NCBI RefSeq assembly: GCF_009389715.1
Contig: NC_052404.1
Span: 10,920,480-10,984,479, forward strand
From: Phoenix dactylifera
Lineage: Eukaryota > Streptophyta > Magnoliopsida > Arecales > Arecaceae
Direction of reading: 5' to 3'
Length of the DNA: 64,000 nucleotides
The position numbers were made by a program, and so were the translations under genes. Positions 56,801 to 64,000 of this stretch are shown one piece after another (position 1 is the first letter of the stretch; each line of letters begins with the position of its first letter). The notes below the pieces were generated by a model. The model did no database searches and was not told where the DNA came from. It was given only the letters and a program-made list of their open reading frames with translations.

Positions 56801-59800
56801 TGTTTTGAACCCTACTCTGTTAATATATTTACTCTTTTATGAAGCACATCCTTCTACATTTTCTATGTTTTGATGTTTCACATACAAGTTATCTTTATTA
56901 ATGAAAATTCTTAGTATTCATATTTGAGTTTGCACTTCTTTCATATGCTAGTTTTTTGCTTAAGATCTTTCTTTGACTTATCATTATTTACTTATTTGTT
57001 GGCCTAATATTTGCATTTTCTCTGATTTTTGCATGGATATCTTGTGGTGAACAGCTTTGCCAAGAAACGAGGTATCAAGATCTCTTTTTTGTTTACTTCA
57101 ATCTCATATTTTGTAACCGTAAACTACAACTCTTGTCCTATGAGATACAAGTATATATTGCATAGATCAGTAGGTCGTATGGCATAGATCATCATTTTCC
57201 TAATTATTATTTGATGCATATGGGGATTGTTACTGCCTGTCACTTAAGAAGTGATGAGATATCAATTACTCTAGCTGCTTTAATTGTTTTCTTTCAGGTA
57301 TCCACATCATGGCAGAAATTGACGTCCCTGGGCATGCAGAATCATGGTAACAATACTTTAACAACTTCTGATGTATGATTATGTTTTTTTTAATGCTTTA
57401 TGATCCTAAAGAGACAACAGCAAGACCAAAACAGTTTTCAGGCTGGAATGTTGAAAAGAGAGGTACTGCGACTTTACTGTATGACAAAAGCTGTGGCTGT
57501 TAAGAGTGACAATCCACACCAACCCCCCCTCTCCCACGGGCCAAACCAAGCTTCTTTCTCTCTCCCCTGTTGTCTTCTCCACCGTCCCAAACTTTTGTCT
57601 TTGATATCTTTAATACTAGTTTTGTTTGTTGGGTCTCTGGAAGCAAGTTTTTGTCTTCCATTGTTGAACAAGTGAATTTGATCATTCAATGTCTAATGTG
57701 GTTATGAGGTGTTTGAGTCTAAAACTTGCCAATGCCCTCTCCTCCACCCTCCACCCTCTCTCTGGACCTGATCTTGACACTTTGATTTGGCACCAAATAT
57801 TTGGTGGTCAACTTTGGGCGTGAGATGGTCTTACCATGAGACATAAAAGGCCAGCTGGCAGGTACAAGGGCACCAACTTTGCCTTTAAGGTACAAGTTGT
57901 AAGTCCAAAAGCCAAATATAATCTCAATTCCATGTTGTTTGTAAATTGAAGTGTATAGTTTTTTTATCTATACCAAATATGAATGATATGGGCAAACATA
58001 TGCTTACAAATATGCTGTAGTTTCATGAACAATGAACTGTTTCAGGCATATTTGGTGAAAAAATGGGTAGCTTTCACAATAATAAACTTTTTAAGTAAAT
58101 GGCTCTAACATAATTAATTAAAAAGAATAATTTATTCATGAAAAAAAGAATGTATTAGTTAAAATTCTGGGGTTTAATTATCCACCTTTTTTCTGCAGAA
58201 ATTTGGATCTACCCTTATATATGGATTCTATGAGTATGAAAGATGTTCATATGATCTTGCTAGATTTAAGGCTTCAATTTTCTGTCATATGACTATTACT
58301 GCTCCATCTGTAGAGCTGTACTCGTTATTTTGTGAACATATTTGATGTTTTGCACAGGGGTGTTGGTTACCCTAACCTTTGGCCTTCTTGTAACTGTACC
58401 GAGCCCCTGGATGTCGCAAAAAATTTCACATTTGAAGTGATTTCTGGAATCCTGACTGGTCAGTTTTCTTTCTTTCTTTTTTTCTTTTTGAAAAAAGGCA
58501 TAACAGTACAGTTTGACTAGCATATTAATCTAGTGCATTTTATCATTTTTCATATTACTAGTCTACTTTACAACACTCTAGCATCTTGTGGTTAAAATAA
58601 ATCGCTTCAAAAAGTTCCAAACAGTGACAGCCACTGCAAAAACTTGAAGCAAATAAGAAAATGTCATTGGAATCTAATCCTCTCTTCCTTGATGCAGTAA
58701 GATGCAGTTTTCTATGAACATTTCCCAATTATAGTTCCTCTATATACTTCTTAATCAACTAAGTAATCCTCTAAATTACAACAGTTTTAACTTTAACTTG
58801 AATATATTTATTTAAATCAAAATTTGCTTAATCTAAAATGATGCTCGAGGAGAAGGAAGTTGGATGGGTTGCATAATAATGCATTTGTTAGTAACAAATG
58901 CATCAGTATGCAATTACAATGAATGAATGCCCTCTCATGAGCAGTAAGTGAAGTTGGATGGGTCATCTATAAGAGCATTATACACGACTAACCAATCTTG
59001 CAACTACTGTATGTTTTGGAAAATTCTATGTGGATTTAAAATAATTGTTGTACAGTAATTCTGTTAGAAAATGCTGAACAAGTCCATTCTTCCGATGCAA
59101 AATCGTGTCATATTTAAATTCCAAACAAAACTAGATGAAAGAACTACACAAGGACCTGATAGTACCCCAAGCTAATGAGGATGAGTTATTATTAACCTTG
59201 ATCAATGATCTTGCTTGAGCAAACTCCATTTGGCCCTGAGCTGGAAATGGTCCATAACATGGCTCTACGTTCGCAGGGTGCCTGGCTGAAATTCATGAAC
59301 TATGACTATATAATTAATGACATTGGTGTAGAAACCTCTGTTAACTAACCAGTTGACCCTAAAAGCTTAAGGGTCAACAATGTATATTAGGCTTAATAAC
59401 ATTACCATATAGCAGTCTCATATATCAGCTATAACCTTCCATTGATTTTAATGCTGGAGTCAGTCCATAGCAACATTTACTCATTTAGATATCATAACAG
59501 ATCTGTATTCAGGTCTAGACCAACCGAAACATCTATATATCACATAATTTGAAGGAATAGAGCTAGACTGGACATACCTGGAACTCACTGTATTTTGGTC
59601 TGGTTCCTCAGAAGCTTAGTGATTATCTTTTGGGAAAGCCCTGCATTTGACAGCATAAAAATTTTAGTTTTGCTATGAACTATTATATAAGATCTTGACC
59701 CGATATTCTTTTGCAGACATGAGAAAAATTTTTCCATTTGGCCTGTTTCACCTGGGAGGGGATGAAGTAAATACAGGTTAGTTGGTCACTCTTACTGACA

Positions 59801-62800
59801 GTTCGACACAAACTGATGTGCATTACCTTTTTGCTTGTGAGAAGGTTTTTACTGTTGTTCTTTTTGTGAGATGACTGCTTTGGTTAAATAAACTTAATCA
59901 TAGTTAAAGACCTGTAACTTTATATTCAGTCATGCAAATTTAGCATTTCTTTCAATGGCATGAGCAAGCTATTCTAGCAAAGGCTTAACATCTTGAAATG
60001 TGATTACAAAGAGTGATGCTGTTGTTACTCTATCTTTGCTGCTATAACATGGAAACTCTGTTTTAAATCAAAATTAATGTAAAACTGTTGTGGATATCTA
60101 CATTGGGTTATGGTTGAGTACAATGAGTTGAGGAACATGATGTAACTGTTCCACTTTCCTTGACAAACATGATTTACATACCAACATGCCAACACATCTT
60201 ATATCTGGAACAGAGGGCAAAGCCGTGGAAAAAATTCTAGACACTTAATCTTACATCAAGTATGATGAACATCGATACTCTAGCAGAAGTTAAAAAATAT
60301 TTGTGATAGGTAACCTATAGATGGGAACTAATTTTTGACCATTAGTGTTTCTTTAAATGAATAGCACCAGTAAACAATTTTGTCCTCTGGATTTCATAAA
60401 AAAGTGACAAGTTACCCCATGCAATTTCTGAAATATTTAATATACTGAAATGACTTATTATCATGTACTTTTACTCTAAAAAAAGACAACATGTACTTTT
60501 TGTTTAAACTTAGTATTGGTTTTATCTTTGCTTCTTGTTTCTGCCTAAAATGTGTTGCTGAATGTATCGGTAAAGCATGAAAAGTTATTCATTCTCAAGG
60601 AATATTTGTTTTGGTTTCCTTTTGAACGCTTCTATTGCCCACACATAAATAGGAACAAGAATACACCATCATCATAACTTACAGACCTGCTTATAATCTT
60701 GAATAAAACACAAGTTCTACATGTTCAGATGTGAGTGAACTTCCTCCCCTCCCTCCCTCCGTCCATCCACCCCCCCTCTCTCTCCTCCCCCCCCACTTCT
60801 GTCTTTCTGTCCCTCTCTCTCTCTCTTTCCGCATGTGGATGGATGTTGTTTGTGTGTCTGTGCGCTTGCAATTGTGAAGTTTCTGTGTGCATACATGTGG
60901 CATCAAAAGGGGGCATGCTACTTGAGAAACTTACAACCATTGTTGAGCATCAAAAGGGATCCAAGAGTTGAGCGGAAGCCAGTAGTATAAACTACATATC
61001 CTAGCTGAAGGTAGAGGAAGAGGAGATAGAAGTGGACACCCTGCCCTAAGAAGTCAGGAGTGGGTACAAAGCATGGAATACTAGAAATTTAATTGGAAAA
61101 TGGATAAATTTTATGTTGCACATAACTTAATATGGCACAAGAAATGAGTACAGGAGCATACAGGGTTGATTCAAGAACGGGTTCAAAGACTATAGTTTAG
61201 CAATCCTTGTTTTGAAGCTCCAACTTAAACAACACATGAGATGTGTAGGTAGGTGTATGCCTATATGTTTGCGTACAATAAATGCACATAAATAAACATA
61301 TTTTTATCTATTTATATGTCTGCCTGGGTGTCATCTAGGATTTAATCTTTTAAATGATGTTTTATAGTTCTAAAGGTCAACTGGGAAGTGTTAAGATCTT
61401 TGATTAGCCAGGTTGTATTTTCTCTCTTCCATTTATTTGTTTACTTATTAGACAAGGTTTAGGTGCCAGATGACCAGATAAGAATGGTATAGGTTGATGG
61501 GTTAAGTGCTGCTTTTGTTCCTTTATAATGTAGAGTCCTACTAGAACTTTAATTGGTCAGATTGTGCATTTTGGATTATCGAATATGGGGTTATGATCAA
61601 GGTTTCAAGTATTGGTGAGACAACGGGGCATCCTATCATCCTGAGTGCTGGGACAGAATAGGTTGGGAAATGGACCAAGACAGGTAATCCACTGTTTTGG
61701 GTGTCGGTACGTGGGGCATCCCATTTGATAGAAAACTAGGACGACCCCATCCCACGGTATTCAAAACCTTGGTTATGATTCTATTGAGGGGCATGTTTTT
61801 GACTTATTTTTGAAGATAGAAATTTACTGCAAAGTTTGGTCTGGCTATTTAGATCTATTCAACCAATCCCTCCATCTATGTTCCTCCTGCTTTCCTTACT
61901 GCCCTTGTTCTTCTTATCTACTGACACTTTGCAGAAGAGATCAAATTTTTTGAGCAAAAATGATCACATTCAAATCTATATTCTTCTCCTTTTTCTAATA
62001 GTTTACTGCCACGACTTTCTGAACTACTAGATTTTTCTTTATGCAAATCATGATTTTGATCTGACTTAAAATCCCAAGTATCTACTTGGCACTGAACCAA
62101 TAAAAAATTCTAATGCTTCTTATCCCAAGCTCTAACCCTAATGATCTGATCATCCCTTGCAAGCATATTTCAGTTCTGCTAACCTGCCCTGTGCTATATA
62201 AATGAAACTAGCTCATTGAGCCTGATTATCATATTACAGGTTATTCCTTGCAGGGGACTCAAATAAACCCTTTGCTTTGCTCCCATGCCACATATTTCAA
62301 TAGAAATCCCAGGACAGCATATCTTATTTTCCTATGCTCAGTAAGTTAGAATTTAATGCAGATATGTCCACCTACTCTCCTTGTTAATATTGCCTTTAGA
62401 AAGAAGGAAAAACTTTAACATGTTTAGGTAGTTAGGGTTGATTTGTGATATATGAAAGGGTTATTACAAGGATTGAGTGAAGGATATAATTAATTAACTG
62501 GATAGAATGTTAAGTATTTGGTCTATATAATTAGAATAGATTGTTCTCTTCTCATCTTTGACTTAGCCTTGTTAGATTATCTCTTAGGGTTGGATTGATG
62601 GAGAGATACCATTATAAGTCTTACCAAAAGCAATGCAGAAGACAGATTAGCATGGAACAAAAAATTAAGAGTTTTGATTATATGGGTAAAGCTACATTTC
62701 TTTAATTTCCAGGTTTCCCACTACTTTTTTTGGTGGCGAGACACCATCAACACCTTATGTGCAATGTGAACCACAAAAATATTATTTCAGAAGAAACACA

Positions 62801-64000
62801 AGACCTCTCTTGTTTATGTCTGCAATTCTTTAATGTAACTTTGCACTATATCAACCTTTCTTTCTGTAAAATATGTACTTTGAAAACCTCTCTTTTGGAG
62901 ATGTTTTTGAAGGGACTGGATCTAAATTTTGGTTTCAAACTTTTTATTTCCTGCTCTATCTTGAGCTAAAACTAAAATGCTGCTAATTTTCATCTGGATA
63001 ATATATATATGTTCGGTAGACATCGGCATATTAGTTATACAAATACTGCTGAAAATTGCTAATCTGACTTGCATATTGGTAATATCCCTGATCTCTGTAA
63101 TTGAAATCCTGGCACCTTATTAAATTGTTCAATGCTTGGCAGATTGCTGGTATTCAACCCCCCACGTGAAGCAGTGGTATGAGATTCTTTCATACATATT
63201 AATTTAGATTTTTTTTGCTTTCTGTTATTGTTACTGCCAGAACATGCAACTTGAACAATACTAAATTTAAAGTTTGTAAACATGTATGGATTTATGAAAT
63301 CTTCAGTCATTTGTTATGTTACATGAGAAGTTTGTCCTTTGCAGTAGCCAATGTAGTGCCAAATCATACTAGAAGGGTTTATAATGTAGCTATATTCAGT
63401 TGAATCTATGTGTTAAGTTTTATCATTTGCTATATCATTTGTGTCTGTACTCGGTCTTTATAGCCACAAGTTTGCTTTGGCGAGCACTACTTTGGATGTT
63501 TTATAATCTGTCTTTTATCAATTGATAGAATTTGATTGGCATAAAGTTTGATAGTATCAAGAAATGACTAGATGTTGATTTATATAGCATACTTTCCAAA
63601 AAATTTATTTATTTTCTATAAATTCGCTTACAGATAAGAAACTATACTTTCCATCTACTTTCTTAAATTAATTGACCCATTTAGTCACACAAATAGCCAA
63701 AAATCAAGTCTCCTGGTGATTTTACAGTAATTTTGTTTATTATGACACTAATTAAAAAATTTGTGAAGGAACATTCATTGTGTATTCCTTAATATTTCAA
63801 GCCCGATATGAATATTCTAATGGCCTTCCATTCATTGGTTCAATCAGTAGAATTATATGTTGTAAGAGCCACTTAAAACGACCTTCTATTCTATAAGATT
63901 AAATGTTCATACTAATTATTATTATTTGATAATTGCCTGCAAATGATCTTGTATATGTGCCTTTCCGTGCATCAATTAGTAGCCAAAATCATTGTAATCA
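47874..64000 (+). CDS. HEXO1: Beta-hexosaminidase, HEXO1-like (GH20), partial: runs off the right edge
   Basis: Exons: 47874-48221, 48308-48391, 49848-49883, 51618-51729, 51858-51928, 52065-52195, 57055-57071, 57298-57346, 58358-58458, 59717-59776, 63143-63176, then beyond the window; 347 residues are visible, all joins in frame. A Leu-rich signal peptide opens the protein. [13 protein letters not shown] and [17 protein letters not shown] belong to the N-terminal domain. The GH20 catalytic barrel follows: [41 protein letters not shown] and [14 protein letters not shown]332-E333 are the catalytic pair of family 20. The enzyme removes terminal GlcNAc or GalNAc from glycans; HEXO1 in Arabidopsis is vacuolar. 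Several NxT/NxS sites fit a secretory protein. About 200 residues should remain outside. Introns reach 4859 and 3366 nt and carry short transposons. Confidence 0.92.
49948..50240. mobile_element. hAT-type MITE-like element in hexosaminidase intron 3
   Basis: Starts CAGGGGTGCGAATGAGCTG and is filled with AGCTTGAGC, GAGCTGAGC and GGCTTG strings, the known texture of plant hAT MITEs with GGGGTGYRAAYGAGC ends. The right end (GAGCTGCTCATGG) is decayed and no target duplication is clear. Confidence 0.55.
51157..51257 (-). mobile_element. GTAC-rich foldback element, copy 2, with 8-bp target duplication
   Basis: 101 bp flanked by perfect GATAAAAT repeats (51149-51156 and 51258-51265). Ends are CATGGTATGCCGTAC and, reversed, TAAGGTTCGCCATCTCGGTAC. 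Sits in hexosaminidase intron 3, inverted relative to the gene. Confidence 0.8.
52753..53139 (-). mobile_element. GTAC-rich foldback element, copy 3, 387 bp, with 8-bp target duplication
   Basis: Flanked by perfect ATGTGAAC repeats (52745-52752 and 53140-53147). Ends are CATGGAATGCCGTACC and, reversed, CAAGGTCCGCCGTACCGG. Nearly the whole interior is made of CCGGTACGG, CCGGTTCGG and GTACCGGT permutations. It includes two perfect hairpins: GGATAAAAAACCG with its complement (52820-52853, 8-nt loop) and ACAGCGC with GCGCTGT (52994-53010). Very GC-rich inside an AT-rich intron (hexosaminidase intron 6). Open frames on both strands here come only from the repeat. Confidence 0.85.
55519..55953 (-). 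other. Unexplained 144-codon open frame inside hexosaminidase intron 6
   Basis: An open frame on the strand opposite the gene, rich in Leu, Phe, Val and Cys. It resembles no family known to me. It may be a repeat remnant or chance; the surrounding 54.5-56.3 kb has no recognised element. Confidence 0.15.
56688..56802 (+). mobile_element. GTAC-rich foldback element, copy 4, with near-perfect 8-bp target duplication
   Basis: 115 bp, from CAAGGTTTGCCATCTCAGTACC to CAGACCATG, flanked by TTTTGTAC (56680-56687) and TTTTGAAC (56803-56810), matching 7 of 8. Lies in hexosaminidase intron 6, 250 bp upstream of the microexon. Confidence 0.75.
57055..57071 (+). other. 17-nt microexon of the beta-hexosaminidase gene
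   Basis: Bounded by GGTGAACAG and GTATCAAG; it supplies FAKKR between VEDAYEVVD and [13 protein letters not shown]. Without it the flanking exons do not join in frame, and the residues fit the family (FAKxRGI). It sits between introns of 4859 and 226 nt. Confidence 0.8.
60742..60831. repeat. CT-rich low-complexity tract in hexosaminidase intron 10
   Basis: Runs of CTCC, CCCC and CTCT units over about 90 bp on the coding strand. The rest of intron 10 (59777-63142) has no gene. Confidence 0.8.
61598..61771. mobile_element. Short foldback element (174 bp) with 8-bp target duplication
   Basis: Flanked by perfect GTTATGAT repeats (61590-61597 and 61772-61779). Left end CAAGGTTTCAAGTATTGG and reversed right end CAAGGTTTTGAATACCG are imperfect inverted repeats. 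The interior has paired GGGGCATCC strings and is unlike the GTAC-rich copies, though the CAAGGTTT end is shared. Probably a non-autonomous hAT-like element in hexosaminidase intron 10. Confidence 0.75.

Overview
This is nuclear plant DNA. Genes are split by long AT-rich introns with GT-AG borders, several encoded proteins are plant types (chloroplast TPR protein, plant DHAR, TRM-like VARLMGL/DUF4378 protein, plant actin with its leader intron), and the spaces between genes hold MITEs and LINE pieces. Gene style and repeats suggest a non-grass monocot, perhaps a palm such as oil palm or date palm. That placement is inference; no species marker was identified.

Layout, left to right. 1-5 kb: decayed repeats (a LINE ORF2 piece on the minus strand, a telomere-like array, a hAT-type MITE, an LTR-like promoter region). 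5.2-11.3 kb, minus: a five-exon, 997-residue VARLMGL/DUF4378 protein whose last intron is GC-AG. 11.7-20.6 kb: mostly intergenic, with a MITE, two old local duplications and a few weak coding-like islands on the minus strand. 20.7-23.2 kb, minus: a nine-exon, 233-residue M50B-like membrane metallopeptidase. 23.2-28.0 kb: no gene seen. 28.0-29.1 kb, minus: an intronless chloroplast TPR protein resembling SLOW GREEN 1. 29.2-30.6 kb: a local duplication. 32.5-33.0 kb: a Harbinger-type MITE just upstream of the DHAR gene. 33.3-38.1 kb, plus: a six-exon dehydroascorbate reductase. 38.1-43.2 kb: LTR-like and LINE remains. 43.3-45.9 kb, plus: a complete 377-residue actin gene with a leader intron. 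47.9 kb to beyond the right edge, plus: a beta-hexosaminidase (HEXO1-like) with eleven exons visible, including a 17-nt microexon, and introns carrying at least five short transposable elements.

The genes look like unrelated housekeeping loci with no pathway linking them: ascorbate recycling, cytoskeleton, glycan trimming, plastid development and membrane proteolysis. All gene models were built by joining reading frames across splice sites by eye; every exon junction in the six main models keeps frame. The most unusual material is a family of short GTAC-rich foldback elements (four copies between 46 and 57 kb, three inside the hexosaminidase gene). Two of these have exact 8-bp target duplications and one has a 7/8 match.
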